A DNA stretch of 64,000 nt from an uncultured Acidobacteriota bacterium (GTDB taxonomy: Bacteria; Acidobacteriota; Blastocatellia; RBC074): NCBI GenBank assembly GCA_902825875.1, contig CADECP010000022.1, forward strand, positions 1 to 64,000, given 5' to 3'. Shown here piece after piece: positions 43,613 to 52,251 of the stretch. Positions within the stretch are counted from its first letter, which is position 1, and every line of letters starts with the position of its first letter. The notes under the pieces were generated by a model. The model did no database searches. It saw nothing but the letters and a program-made list of their open reading frames with translations, and had not been told where the DNA came from. A program made the translations under genes and the position numbers.

Positions 43613-45721
43613 TTGGCAGGAAAATCCGCGACAGTCATAAACATGGCGACTCAGGTTGTTTGCACGCTGATGATTTTGGCGATGGCGGGGATTGTTGTAT
43701 TTGCTCAGCCAGTCGAAGCGCGAATTGCCAGCGTCAGCGGCAACGTGGTTCGCATCAATCGCACCGTTCGATTCGCCGTTCGACGCGGCGACACGCTTTC
43801 GCCCGGCGATGAACTCGACACGCGCGGCGGAGGCAAAATCACCATTCAGCTTACCGACGGCAGTCTGGTCGTCATTCAGCCAGGTTCACACGTCATTCTG
43901 AAAGATTTTCGTGCTGCGGCTTCGCTGCGCGAACTGGTTCAAGTGTTCATTGGACGCATTCGCGTCAAGATCAATCATTACGGCGGACGCCCAAATCCAT
44001 ATCGCGTCAACAGCCCTTCGGCTTCGATTCTGGTGCGTGGAACCGAATTCGCCGTCACTGTGGGTGCGGCAGGTGAAACCGGAGTGATGGTTTATGAAGG
44101 GTTGGTCGAAGTCGAAAGCCTGCACAATCCCGGACATCGCACCCTGGTAAGACCGGGAAACGGCGTGCTGGTAAAACCCAACGAAGACCTACGTTTCTTT
44201 ATTCCCGGCGGCAGCGAATCAGACGAACGCGGGTTGCGAATTTCCGACAATCGCCAGCACTTCATCAATTCTCAAGGCTCCGGCGATGCCAGCAACATAA
44301 TTTCCGGCTCGGCCAGAAATCATGTTGCCGGAATTTACGAACGATACATTGACAGTTTGGTCGAACCCGGCGAATCCGTACCAATCTTGCGGTTCACGGC
44401 CTTTGCCGATTCGCACCTGGACAGTTTGGAAAATCCGTCTTACGCGACGGAATTCGGCAGGTTTGAAGCTCGCTCGTTGCTGATTTCGTCGTTCAGCAAC
44501 TCCAATGCGGCGATGGGCAACCTGAGCCAGCAGAATTTTTTCAAATCGCCCGAACCGCTCAACAGCGGATGGCTGACACAAACCTCTGTCTTTTTGCCGT
44601 TGCCGAATTCCCGTTGGGTGTTGGGCGGCAATTTCGCTTCGTCCGGCAGCAATGTGAAATCGGCTTCCGAACAGCAAACTTCCGGCGCTCAGTCGCCGTT
44701 TTTTTTGGCAGGCACGACTTATCAGCGAACCAGTCACAGCGAAACTCACACCGGCTCTCACAGCGCATCGCTGATGTTGGCGCGCAGCATCGGCCAGGAA
44801 GGCAAAACCAGTTTCGGAATCGGCGTTGATCGTTTGAGCGGGCAAGGCCAATTGCGCGGCGAAACTTCTCTGGTTCATTTTGCCAACACCACCAATCTGC
44901 CGCTGTTTCAAGCCAACGAAAAATTACGGGCGGAATCGGAAATTGCCCGCACGCGGTTGAAACTCGGTTTCACGCATTTGTTTTCCGGCGGACATAAACT
45001 GGGAGTGGTTTATCGGCATGGAATTTTGTCCGCTCAAGACCGCGATGTTTCGCGCACGTTCAACGGATTGCCGCTGGCGCCGGATTCTGTGATTTATTCC
45101 AGCGAATCAAACGAACTCGGTTTGCGGTTGCGCGGCGCGCTGACTCGCAAATTGTTTTACGGAGTGGAAGGGAATTGGCTGACCACCGGCGTTCATGAAC
45201 TAATCAACCGGACAATCGCCGTCGAAGCCATCGAACGTGAACGCATCACGCGCGCTTCAGCGAGTTTCGGCATTGGATATGCTCTCAGCAGGCGAACGAT
45301 TTTCAGCGCCGACATTGCCGCTGGTAAATCCACCATTCTGGAAGATTATTACGAACAGGCCACCGGCAACCTGATTGAGCAGGAACAAGCCCGTCGTAAT
45401 TTCATTTCTGTGCAAGCGGGTGTTCAGTCTGATTTATGGAAGAATCTTTTTGGCAGCGTATCGGTGTTCAGACTGGCTCAATCACACACGGAAAGCCATA
45501 AACTGTTTCCTGACCGGTTTGGCCGTTTGCTGGATTCCAATGGAATGTTTGTCCCGAATGAAATCCACAAAGAACGATTCGCCGACAATTACTCCGACTT
45601 CGGATTTGGCTGGCGCGTGACGCGAAACGTGATGGCGCAATACATTTTGGCAACCAGTTTCGGCAAACAATCTCCAAACCATGTTTTCTTTTTGCGGTAC
45701 ACGTTCCGCCGCCAGGAATAA
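43613..45721 (+). CDS. FecR-domain secreted protein with beta-barrel-like C-terminus
   Basis: 702 aa from a TTG at 43613, 9 nt after GGAG; the ATG at 43643 is an alternative that still keeps the signal peptide (VCTLMILAMAGIVVFAQ). The FecR domain (about 30-190) has the pattern VRRGDTLSPGDELDTRGGGK, IQLTDGSLVVIQPGS, VNSPSASILVRGTEFAV and YEGLVEVES. The remaining about 450 residues alternate polar and hydrophobic/aromatic positions in short strands, consistent with an outer-membrane beta-barrel, though no C-terminal aromatic residue is present. Third gene of the signalling operon; it could be an envelope sensor or an outer-membrane component linked to the kinase (inference). Confidence 0.85.
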   Translation: MAGKSATVINMATQVVCTLMILAMAGIVVFAQPVEARIASVSGNVVRINRTVRFAVRRGDTLSPGDELDTRGGGKITIQLTDGSLVVIQPGSHVILKDFRAAASLRELVQVFIGRIRVKINHYGGRPNPYRVNSPSASILVRGTEFAVTVGAAGETGVMVYEGLVEVESLHNPGHRTLVRPGNGVLVKPNEDLRFFIPGGSESDERGLRISDNRQHFINSQGSGDASNIISGSARNHVAGIYERYIDSLVEPGESVPILRFTAFADSHLDSLENPSYATEFGRFEARSLLISSFSNSNAAMGNLSQQNFFKSPEPLNSGWLTQTSVFLPLPNSRWVLGGNFASSGSNVKSASEQQTSGAQSPFFLAGTTYQRTSHSETHTGSHSASLMLARSIGQEGKTSFGIGVDRLSGQGQLRGETSLVHFANTTNLPLFQANEKLRAESEIARTRLKLGFTHLFSGGHKLGVVYRHGILSAQDRDVSRTFNGLPLAPDSVIYSSESNELGLRLRGALTRKLFYGVEGNWLTTGVHELINRTIAVEAIERERITRASASFGIGYALSRRTIFSADIAAGKSTILEDYYEQATGNLIEQEQARRNFISVQAGVQSDLWKNLFGSVSVFRLAQSHTESHKLFPDRFGRLLDSNGMFVPNEIHKERFADNYSDFGFGWRVTRNVMAQYILATSFGKQSPNHVFFLRYTFRRQE

Positions 45722-45733
45722 CCGTCCGGTTAT
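45718..45733. repeat. 16-bp palindrome bridging two convergent stop codons
   Basis: ATAACCGTCCGGTTAT contains the TAA stop of the rightward FecR gene and the TAA of the leftward DUF420 gene, which are only 8 bp apart. The ends of the two mRNAs would be complementary and the palindrome could form a small hairpin. Confidence 0.6.
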
Positions 45734-46155
45734 CGCGCCGGAAACCAATGGTAGAGCATCAGGTACACCACCACGCCCGTCACTGAAACATACAGCCAGA
45801 TCGGCAACGTCCAGCGAGCGATTTTCCTGTGCTGGCTGAAATTCCCCTTCAACGCGCGAGCGAACGTCACAAAAATCATCGGCACAATCGCCGCCGCCAG
45901 CACCGTGTGTGTCAGCAAAATGGCGAAGTAGATTGTGCGAATTGCCCCCTGTCCCTGAAATTTCACCGAACCTACGTTGAAGTGATAAACCAGATAAGAA
46001 ATCAGAAACAGCGTCGAAGTTGCGAAGGCGCTGACCATACACAGCCGGTGAGCGTTTCGGTTTTTCTGTTTGATGAACACGTAACCAACAATCAGCAGAA
46101 TGGCGCTGATGCTGTTCAGAATTGCGTTGAGTGTCGGAAGATCGGTTATAGACAT
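45730..46155 (-). CDS. DUF420 membrane protein
   Basis: 141 aa starting at the ATG at 46155 (MSITDLPTLNAILNSIS); the frame remains open upstream but passes through a repeat element. Four membrane helices are visible (about 8-27, 38-58, 76-98, 116-136). DUF420 features: LNAILNSISAILLIVGYVFI, NRNAHRLCM (conserved His), LISYLVYHF, RTIYFAILLTHTVLAAAIVP and KIARWTLPIWLYVSVTGVVV. Relatives occur near cytochrome oxidase biogenesis genes and include CtaM-like proteins. No oxidase genes are visible here. Convergent with the FecR gene. Confidence 0.88.
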   Translation of the reverse strand: MSITDLPTLNAILNSISAILLIVGYVFIKQKNRNAHRLCMVSAFATSTLFLISYLVYHFNVGSVKFQGQGAIRTIYFAILLTHTVLAAAIVPMIFVTFARALKGNFSQHRKIARWTLPIWLYVSVTGVVVYLMLYHWFPAR

Positions 46156-46175
46156 AAAAATGCAGCTTGAACGAT

Positions 46176-46206
46176 GGTACGGAACCGGAAGCAGCAGCGA
46201 CCGGGA
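46176..46206. repeat. GGTACGGAACCGG repeat, single arm
   Basis: GGTACGGAACCGGAAGCAGC and the following AGCGACCGGG match the left arm of the palindrome at 59075-59162, with three substitutions. It lies directly upstream of the DUF420 start. Confidence 0.7.
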
Positions 46207-46287
46207 TTGGTTTCTGCCGTCTGGCCAAGCGTGAATCCGCCGCCGCCAAGTTGTCAATAGCCTGTTTCACCAAATCCTCAGAAAATG

Positions 46288-46317
46288 GGTGGGGACAGGT
46301 TCAGAACCTGTCCCACC
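46288..46317. repeat. Dispersed palindrome, copy 2
   Basis: GGTGGG(G)ACAGGTTC and GAACCTGTCCCACC are perfect reverse complements apart from one bulged G. A degenerate relative is at 39530-39564. It lies between the divergent DUF420 and DUF1501 genes. Confidence 0.8.
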
Positions 46318-46431
46318 AGTTTTCATTGTTTCCGGGCGTTGCCCAGCAACATGAACAACTCCTGCGGAAACTCTGATCAAGGCGGAAGTGTGTCCCGTTC
46401 TGTTCTTACGGTTTTTCAGTTTGCGCAACGA

Positions 46432-46447
46432 TGGCAATTTTTTTGCA
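46432..46447 (+). promoter_or_regulatory. Putative sigma-54 (-24/-12) promoter
   Basis: TGGCAATTTTTTTGCA fits the TGGCAyr-N4-TTGCA consensus with exactly 10 bp between the invariant GG (46433-46434) and GC (46445-46446). Transcription would start near 46458, 80 bp before the DUF1501 ATG. A sigma-54 activator is encoded at 42164-43606. A chance match in A/T-rich sequence is possible. Confidence 0.55.
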
Positions 46448-46537
46448 ACGATGAGCTTCAACTTGGCAATCGCAACCGTCGCACCTACAATTCGGCGCAT
46501 CAAAATCCGCCTGCAATTTTTTCCCGGAGATCACACG

Positions 46538-47986
46538 ATGAACGTTCAAGACGAACTCAATCTGGAATTCAAACGACTGGTTACGCGCCGACACTTTTTC
46601 CGCGACTGCGGCATTGGTTTAGGTTCGATGGCGCTGGCTTCGCTGATGAACGAAACCTCGTTCGCTCAGGCAAATCCGCAATCGAAAAATCCGCTGGCTG
46701 CGAAAGCGCCGCATTTCGCCGCGAAAGCCAAGCGCGTAATTTACCTGTTTATGGCGGGCGCTCCGTCGCAATTGGATTTGTTCGATTACAAACCGCAATT
46801 GGTCAAATACAACGGCCAGCCTGTGCCCAAAGAGTTCACCAAAGGCATCAATTACGCCTTCATCAAACCCGACGCCGGGCTTTACGCTTCGGAATTCAAA
46901 TTCGCCAAACACGGCCAGTCCGGCGCGGAATTGTCCGAAGCATTCAAACACCTGCCGAAAGTCGCCGACGACATCGCCATCATCAAATCAATGATTACCG
47001 AAGCGATCAATCACGCTCCGGGGCAGATTTTTATGAACACAGGCTCCGTGCAGTTTGGCCGTCCGAGTTTCGGCGCTTGGGTGACGTATGGTTTGGGCAG
47101 CGAAACGCAGGATTTGCCCGCGTACGTCGTGCTGACTTCGGGCGGAGGAACCAGCGGCGGAGCCGGAAACTGGGGGTGCGGTTTTTTGCCTACGTTGTAT
47201 CAGGGAGTGCCATTTCAACGCACCGGGCCGCCGATTCTGTCGCTGTCCAATCCGCGCGGCATCACGCGCGACATGCAGCGGCGAACGCTGGACACGCTGA
47301 AAGAACTGAACGAACACCATCTGGAAATGACCGGCGATCCCGAAACCGCGACGCGCATCAACGCTTTCGAAATGGCTTATCGCATGCAGGAAAGTGCGCC
47401 GGAGTTGATGGATTTGTCCAAAGAGTCAAAAGAAACGCTGGCGATGTACGGCGTCGAACCGGGCAAAAATTCTTACGCCAACAACTGCCTGCTGGCTCGG
47501 CGATTGATCGAACGCGGCGTGCGCTTCGTGCAGGTTTTCCACGAAGCCTGGGATCATCACAGCGAAGTGGCCAAAGGCATACGCAATCAGATGAGAAACA
47601 CCGATCAGGCGACGACAGCGTTGATTATGGATTTGAAACAGCGCGGTTTGCTGGAAGACACCATCATTGTCTGGGGCGGAGAATTTGGCCGGACTCCGAT
47701 GGTCGAATCCGATGTTGACGCCAACCGCAGCAAAGGCCGTGACCACCACAACAAAGCCTTCACGATGTTTGTTGCAGGCGGAGGCTTCAAGCGTGGAGTG
47801 ACCATCGGCAAAACCGACGACTTAGGCTTTAACGTCGCCGAAGACCCGGTTCAGGTTCACGACCTGCACGCGACGCTGCTGCACCAGCTTGGTTTTGACC
47901 ACACCAAACTGACTTACAGATACTCTGGCCGCGATTTCCGATTGACCGACGTTCACGGCGCGGTGGTAGATAAGTTGTTGGCGTAG
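46538..47986 (+). CDS. Tat-exported DUF1501 (sulfatase-like) protein
   Basis: 482 aa from the ATG at 46538, preceded by CGGAGA at good spacing. Twin-arginine signal [23 protein letters not shown]1501 landmarks: [63 protein letters not shown] and [17 protein letters not shown]. The family has an alkaline-phosphatase-like fold and is expanded in Planctomycetes and Acidobacteriota, usually beside DUF1800 or DUF1553 genes. None of those is adjacent here. Substrate unknown. Carries the putative sigma-54 promoter upstream. Confidence 0.92.
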   Translation: MNVQDELNLEFKRLVTRRHFFRDCGIGLGSMALASLMNETSFAQANPQSKNPLAAKAPHFAAKAKRVIYLFMAGAPSQLDLFDYKPQLVKYNGQPVPKEFTKGINYAFIKPDAGLYASEFKFAKHGQSGAELSEAFKHLPKVADDIAIIKSMITEAINHAPGQIFMNTGSVQFGRPSFGAWVTYGLGSETQDLPAYVVLTSGGGTSGGAGNWGCGFLPTLYQGVPFQRTGPPILSLSNPRGITRDMQRRTLDTLKELNEHHLEMTGDPETATRINAFEMAYRMQESAPELMDLSKESKETLAMYGVEPGKNSYANNCLLARRLIERGVRFVQVFHEAWDHHSEVAKGIRNQMRNTDQATTALIMDLKQRGLLEDTIIVWGGEFGRTPMVESDVDANRSKGRDHHNKAFTMFVAGGGFKRGVTIGKTDDLGFNVAEDPVQVHDLHATLLHQLGFDHTKLTYRYSGRDFRLTDVHGAVVDKLLA

Positions 47987-48032
47987 GCGTAAAATTTTGC
48001 TCGTCCAATCACTCAATGGAAAGGAACCGGCT

Positions 48033-48356
48033 ATGGAAATTATCAATCCTCAGATAAAAGAGTTGGAGCAGAAATATCTGGAGTTGCAAAATGCCATGTC
48101 TCATATGCGCGGCGAACTGAATGAAGTCAAAAGAATTTCCGGTGACACGACACGTCAAACAATCTGGCAATTCGTCATCTTCACAATCACCATGGCGGCA
48201 ATTCTGCTTGGCGGCATCAAATACCAAACCGACACGCTACGTAATGAGATGAATGTTCGCTTTGACACGATGAATCAGCGATTTGAACAGTCAGAAAAAA
48301 ACTTGACTGCTCGCTTCGAGGATTTGAAGCAGGAAGTCCGTGCCGGGCGAAAGTAA
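48033..48356 (+). CDS. Small single-pass coiled-coil protein
   Basis: 107 aa from the ATG at 48033 (AAAGGAA 9 nt upstream). An N-terminal helical segment (about 1-40, [20 protein letters not shown]-like) is followed by one membrane helix (about 48-66, [18 protein letters not shown]) and a C-terminal coiled coil containing [18 protein letters not shown], the repeat style of DUF1640/BdrC-like proteins. Function unknown. It lies 6 bp before the rluF-like gene and is probably cotranscribed with it. Confidence 0.75.
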   Translation: MEIINPQIKELEQKYLELQNAMSHMRGELNEVKRISGDTTRQTIWQFVIFTITMAAILLGGIKYQTDTLRNEMNVRFDTMNQRFEQSEKNLTARFEDLKQEVRAGRK

Positions 48357-48362
48357 TCGGCA

Positions 48363-49097
48363 ATGACAGAGGATTTCATACGCCTATCCAAATTGATGGC
48401 CCAGCGAGGTATCTGTTCGCGCCGCGAAGCGGATGCCTTCATTGAACAAGGCCTGGTGATTGTGGATGGCCAGGTTATCAGCCAACTCGGCACTAAAGTT
48501 TCGCCCAACGCCAAAATTCAACTCGCTCGCCAAGCCAGCCAGCAGCAAAACAAGCTCGTTACCATTATCTTGAACAAACCGATTGGCTACGTTTCTGCGC
48601 AAGCCGAAGACGGTTACGAACCAGCCATTGTCTTGCTGACGCGAGCCAATCAATTTGGCGAATCAAGGCTGAAACTGCGCCCGGAGCATTTGAAAGGTCT
48701 GGCGGTCGCCGGACGGTTGGACATTGATTCGCAAGGGTTGCTGCTTTTCACTCAGGACGGGCGCATCGCCAAAAAAATCATCGGCGATCACGGCAAAGTC
48801 GAAAAGGAATACATCGTTCGCGTAGCAGGGCTTTTGCCGGACAATCGGCTGCAATTACTGCGGCATGGCTTGGAGCTTGACGGCAAACCGTTGAAACCCG
48901 CCAAAGTTGAATGGATCAATGACGATCAGCTTCGATTTGTTTTGACCGAAGGCAAGAAGCGGCAGATTCGTCGAATGTGCGAGTTGGTCGGCTTGAGAAT
49001 TCTAGGCTTGAAGCGCGTCCGCATCGGCAAACTCAAGTTGGGAAATCTGCCCGAAGGCAAATGGCGATTTATGGAACTGGGCGAAAACGTGGATTGA
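48363..49097 (+). CDS. 23S rRNA pseudouridine synthase, RluF/RluB family
   Basis: 244 aa. An N-terminal S4 RNA-binding domain (about 7-55, [20 protein letters not shown]) is followed by the RsuA-family catalytic domain with [30 protein letters not shown] (catalytic Asp120), EKEYIVRV and [20 protein letters not shown]. Isomerises uridine to pseudouridine in 23S rRNA; RluF (U2604) fits best by the LNKPIGYVS and IRRMCELVG segments, but RluB-type cannot be excluded. Convergent with the aminotransferase gene, 6 bp apart. Confidence 0.9.
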   Translation: MTEDFIRLSKLMAQRGICSRREADAFIEQGLVIVDGQVISQLGTKVSPNAKIQLARQASQQQNKLVTIILNKPIGYVSAQAEDGYEPAIVLLTRANQFGESRLKLRPEHLKGLAVAGRLDIDSQGLLLFTQDGRIAKKIIGDHGKVEKEYIVRVAGLLPDNRLQLLRHGLELDGKPLKPAKVEWINDDQLRFVLTEGKKRQIRRMCELVGLRILGLKRVRIGKLKLGNLPEGKWRFMELGENVD

Positions 49098-49103
49098 CGC
49101 GCG

Positions 49104-50315
49104 CTACTTCGCTTCTTCAACAGCCATCTTTTTGATTCGCTCGACGGCTTCGCGCAACGCCTCCATCGAATTCGCGTAGGAAAGTCGCAAATAACCTTCC
49201 GCGCCAAAGGCTCCGCCGTCAGTGCAAACCACTCCGTATTTGTGCAGCAACAAATCGGCAGCTTCTTTGGAAGTCGCCAAGCCGCAAGCTTTCATCAAGC
49301 CTTTGATGTTTGGGAAAGCGTAAAACGCTCCTTCAGGCTGGCTGCATTGAATGCCAGGAATTTCATTGAGCGCCGGAACGAACCATTCGGCTCGGCGGCG
49401 ATATTCGGCCAGCATTTCTTTTACCGGTTCTTGCGTTTCGGTTAGCGCGGCGATGGCGGCTTTTTGCGCGATGGATGCAGCCATCGTCGCCGACTGGCTT
49501 TGAATCTTCAGAATTTCCGTCACCCATTCTTTTGCGCCGAGCGTGAAGCCTACGCGCCAGCCAGTCATCGCGTAGGTTTTCGACAGCGACCCCGAAATCA
49601 ACACACGCGAACGAAGCTCCGGCGGCAACGCGGCGGCGGAATTGACGCGATGCGGCGGGTAAACGAATTGCAGATAACATTCGTCCGAAATCACCCACAA
49701 GCCATGTTCGACGCACACTTCAATGATCCGCCGGAATTCTGCCGGATCAATCACCCGGCCTGTTGGATTCGACGGCGAATTGATGATCAGCAATTTCGAT
49801 TTTGGAGTAATCGCCGCTTTGACCATTTCGGTGGTCAGATGGAAGTCGGTCGGTTCGGTGTCAATCATCACGTTGCGGCCTTCGGCAAAGTTGACGATTT
49901 CGGGAAACGACACCCAACAAGGTTTTTCCAGCAACACGTCGTCGCCGGGATTGATGAGCGAAACGACTCCGCTGAAGATCGCCTGTTTGCCGCCGACGGT
50001 GATGCAGCACTGTTCCGGCGTGTAATCCGATCCGAAGTTGGAATTTATGTAATCGCACACCGCTTGGCGCAACGGCAAAATCCCTGCGGAGGTGGTGTAC
50101 TTGGTGAAGTTTTCGTCGAGCGCGCGTTTGGCGGCGTCTTTGATGTGAACCGGCGTCGAGAAATCCGGCTCGCCTACACCCAGGTCAATCACGGTGACGC
50201 CTTGCGCGCGCAATTTGTCCGCCGCCATCACGACTGCGGCAGTGGAAGACAGGTTTGTTTTGCGCGAACGATTGGAGGCTGGAAATGACAATGCGTGTGT
50301 TGTTGCTGTGCTCAT
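49104..50315 (-). CDS. Pyridoxal-phosphate aminotransferase (aspartate aminotransferase-like)
   Basis: 403 aa from the ATG at 50315. Fold-type I aminotransferase of the class Ib aspartate/prephenate type: [50 protein letters not shown] (Asn and Pro contacts), [12 protein letters not shown] (Asp and Tyr to PLP) and [17 protein letters not shown], where Lys forms the Schiff base. [17 protein letters not shown] carries the substrate-carboxylate Arg. Cytoplasmic. coaD lies 8 bp upstream on the same strand, so the two are cotranscribed. Confidence 0.92.
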   Translation of the reverse strand: MSTATTHALSFPASNRSRKTNLSSTAAVVMAADKLRAQGVTVIDLGVGEPDFSTPVHIKDAAKRALDENFTKYTTSAGILPLRQAVCDYINSNFGSDYTPEQCCITVGGKQAIFSGVVSLINPGDDVLLEKPCWVSFPEIVNFAEGRNVMIDTEPTDFHLTTEMVKAAITPKSKLLIINSPSNPTGRVIDPAEFRRIIEVCVEHGLWVISDECYLQFVYPPHRVNSAAALPPELRSRVLISGSLSKTYAMTGWRVGFTLGAKEWVTEILKIQSQSATMAASIAQKAAIAALTETQEPVKEMLAEYRRRAEWFVPALNEIPGIQCSQPEGAFYAFPNIKGLMKACGLATSKEAADLLLHKYGVVCTDGGAFGAEGYLRLSYANSMEALREAVERIKKMAVEEAK

Positions 50316-50323
50316 TTGTTTTC

Positions 50324-50827
50324 TCAAGAATTACTCGCTCCCTGCCGGTCGCGGTACTGATTCATCCTGTCAATCACCAAGTTAGGAACCAGTCCTTTGA
50401 TCGAACCGCCGAGATTGAAAACTTCCTTTATCAAGCTGGAACTGACGTAACTGTTTTCTTCTGACGCCACCAGCAGAACGGTTTCGACTTCGGAGTTCAG
50501 TCGTCGGTTCATCAATATCATCGGCAATTCGTATTCGTAATCCTTGAACGAACGAACGCCGCGAATGATGGCGTTGACTTCGCGGTGGCGACAAAAATCC
50601 ACCAACAAACCTTCAAAAGTTTCGATCCGAACTTGCGGAAATTGCGGCGTCAGAACTTCATTCAGAATTTCGACGCGCTCCGGCACGGTGAACAGAGGGC
50701 TTTTGCCGGGATTGACCAGCAAGGCGACGATCACTTCGTCGAACAACTGGCAACCGCGCGCGATGATGTCCACGTGACCGTTGGTCAGCGGATCGAAGGT
50801 TCCGGGATAAATCGCTCGTTTCGGCAT
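50324..50827 (-). CDS. coaD: Phosphopantetheine adenylyltransferase CoaD
   Basis: 167 aa from the ATG at 50827, with AGGAC 6 nt upstream; a longer open frame exists but is not coding-like. Catalyses the penultimate step of coenzyme A synthesis, joining 4'-phosphopantetheine to AMP. Seen: [18 protein letters not shown] with the TxGH nucleotidyltransferase motif, [20 protein letters not shown] and [13 protein letters not shown]. Length is normal. Followed by an aminotransferase at 8 bp. Upstream lies MITE copy A. Confidence 0.96.
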   Translation of the reverse strand: MPKRAIYPGTFDPLTNGHVDIIARGCQLFDEVIVALLVNPGKSPLFTVPERVEILNEVLTPQFPQVRIETFEGLLVDFCRHREVNAIIRGVRSFKDYEYELPMILMNRRLNSEVETVLLVASEENSYVSSSLIKEVFNLGGSIKGLVPNLVIDRMNQYRDRQGASNS

Positions 50828-50917
50828 TGCATGTCCTATTGGTGAATTTGGCCGGTGGAAACCGACGCCGGATGGTAGCATGCCAAACAGAGCGCGCCAA
50901 AATTTGTCCTTCAACAA

Positions 50918-51153
50918 CTGATGTCTGGAGACGTTTGGAGTTCAACGGCGCCGGGATGTTGCGGCGAATTCATTGTCGAGTTTCCTGATACCCGATACCC
51001 AATACCTGAAACCTGACTTTTACGAAAAACAGCCTTTGACCAAATCGGTTTTTTGTTTTTTTCAGGTGTCAGGTGAGAGGGATCGGGTATCAGGTTCAAA
51101 TTCGCCAACGACACCTCAGGCATACAGCCATCTCAAAAGTGTCCTGGCATCAG
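50918..51153. mobile_element. MITE-like element, copy A
   Basis: Imperfect terminal inverted repeats: left CTGATGTCTGGA (50918-50929) followed by GACGTTTGG, right AAAAGTGTCCTGGCATCAG (51135-51153). Flanked by the 8-bp direct repeat TTCAACAA (50910-50917 and 51156-51163; two extra bases at the right junction). The interior holds an inverted pair of heptamer arrays (50985-51019, 51062-51096). No coding sequence, so non-autonomous. Shares ends, but not interior, with copy B at 56111-56275. Confidence 0.78.
50985..51096. repeat. Inverted heptamer arrays inside MITE copy A
   Basis: Left array: CTGATAC, CCGATAC, CCAATAC, CTGAAAC, CTGACTT (50985-51019). Right array: TCAGGTG, TCAGGTG, AGAGGGA, TCGGGTA, TCAGGTT (51062-51096). 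The right is approximately the reverse complement of the left in 7-bp register, so the DNA could form an approximately 35-bp imperfect hairpin. Confidence 0.8.
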
Positions 51154-51172
51154 CTTTCAACAATCGAAAGCG

Positions 51173-51200
51173 TTGACTGCTTTTTTTGTCGGCGTAAAAT
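51173..51200 (+). promoter_or_regulatory. Promoter for the sugar isomerase-like gene
   Basis: TTGACT (51173-51178) and TAAAAT (51195-51200) are spaced by 16 bp and lie 10 bp beyond the right flank of MITE copy A, about 65 bp upstream of the ATG at 51266. Confidence 0.6.
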
Positions 51201-51265
51201 TCCGATAGTGACCGAAGAATCACAACTACAATTTGCATCAACATCAAATAACAGGAACCTAAACC

Positions 51266-52159
51266 ATGACTGAAAGAAGAGACTTTCTGAAAATGTCCGC
51301 AATGGGGGCAGCCGCAACGCTGCTCCCATCCACTTCACTCAACATATTGGGCGCGGTTCAATCGAAACCGTCCGGTGGCCAACTGAAAAAAGCCGTGCTC
51401 ATCAGCATGCTGCCGAAACAGATGAGTTACGCCGACCGGTTTAAGCTGGCCGTTGACGTCGGCTTTGAAGGCATCGAAGCTCAAACCATCACTGATCCGA
51501 AAGTCGCCGATGAAATCAAAGAGGCTTCGATGAAGGCGAAAATTCCGATTCATTCGGTGATGAATTCGGCGCATTGGCAATATCCGCTTTCAAGCCTCAA
51601 TGCCGATGATGTGAAAAAGAGCGTCGAAGGCATGGAAACTTCGTTGCGTAACGCCAAGCTGTGGGGCGCGGACAATGTGCTGCTGGTTCCGGCGGTCGTT
51701 CGCCCGGATACGACAATTCCGCAGGCGTGGCAACGTTCTCAACCCGTCATCAAAAAACTGTTGCCTCTTGCCAAAGAACTCGGCGTGCAAATCGGTATCG
51801 AACCGGTTTGGAACAAATTTCTGCTGACGCCATACGATACCGCCAAATACATTGATGAGTTCAAAAGCCCCTGGGTCAAAGCTTACTTCGATGTCGGCAA
51901 CGTGGTGATGTACGGGTATCCGCAGGAATGGATCCGCGTGCTGGGCAAACGTATCACGCGCTTTCACCTGAAGGATTTCAAAACCGACACGCGGCAGTTC
52001 GTCAACTTGCGCGAAGGCAGCATTGACTGGAAAGAAGTCCGCAAAGCGATTGGCGAAATCAATTACAGCGGCTGGCTGACCGTCGAACTCGGCGGCGGTG
52101 ACGAAGCTTATCTGCGCGATGTGGCCAAACGTGTGGATAAGATTTTTGCCGGCGAATAG
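51266..52159 (+). CDS. Exported sugar phosphate isomerase/epimerase-like protein
   Basis: 297 aa, ATG at 51266 with AGGAA upstream. Twin-arginine signal ERRDFLKMSAMGAAATLLPS. AP endonuclease 2/xylose isomerase-like TIM barrel: VDVGFEGIEAQTI, IPIHSVMNS, LGVQIGIEPVWNKF (metal-binding Glu), AYFDVGNVVMYG (Asp) and TRFHLKDFKTDT (His, Lys/Asp), ending with YSGWLTVELGGGDEAYL. Proteins like this convert or bind keto-sugars; the exported form is common in Acidobacteriota. Substrate unknown. A palindromic terminator (52188-52225) follows. Confidence 0.87.
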   Translation: MTERRDFLKMSAMGAAATLLPSTSLNILGAVQSKPSGGQLKKAVLISMLPKQMSYADRFKLAVDVGFEGIEAQTITDPKVADEIKEASMKAKIPIHSVMNSAHWQYPLSSLNADDVKKSVEGMETSLRNAKLWGADNVLLVPAVVRPDTTIPQAWQRSQPVIKKLLPLAKELGVQIGIEPVWNKFLLTPYDTAKYIDEFKSPWVKAYFDVGNVVMYGYPQEWIRVLGKRITRFHLKDFKTDTRQFVNLREGSIDWKEVRKAIGEINYSGWLTVELGGGDEAYLRDVAKRVDKIFAGE

Positions 52160-52187
52160 CCACAAAGAATGGCATTACCAAAAGTAA

Positions 52188-52225
52188 AACGCGCTTGCTG
52201 AAGTTCAAACTTCGGCAAGCGCGTT
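52188..52225. terminator. Strong hairpin between convergent genes
   Basis: A 16-bp stem (52188-52203 with 52210-52225, one T-G pair) and a 6-nt loop. Downstream of glpD on the minus strand it is followed by TTACTTTT. In the plus direction there is no T-run, so it mainly suits glpD. Confidence 0.75.
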
Positions 52226-52251
52226 CGTCAATATACGGAGAGCAAACCAGC

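Noticed and set aside
50918-51153. Insertion sequence encoding a transposase
   Set aside because: No frame inside the element is longer than about 70 codons and none resembles a transposase; non-autonomous element preferred.
51145-51163. Second sigma-54 promoter (TGGCATCAGCTTTCAA) before the sugar isomerase-like gene
   Set aside because: The -12 element reads TTCAA instead of TTGCA, and the sequence overlaps the end of the MITE; a normal -35/-10 pair lies just downstream.
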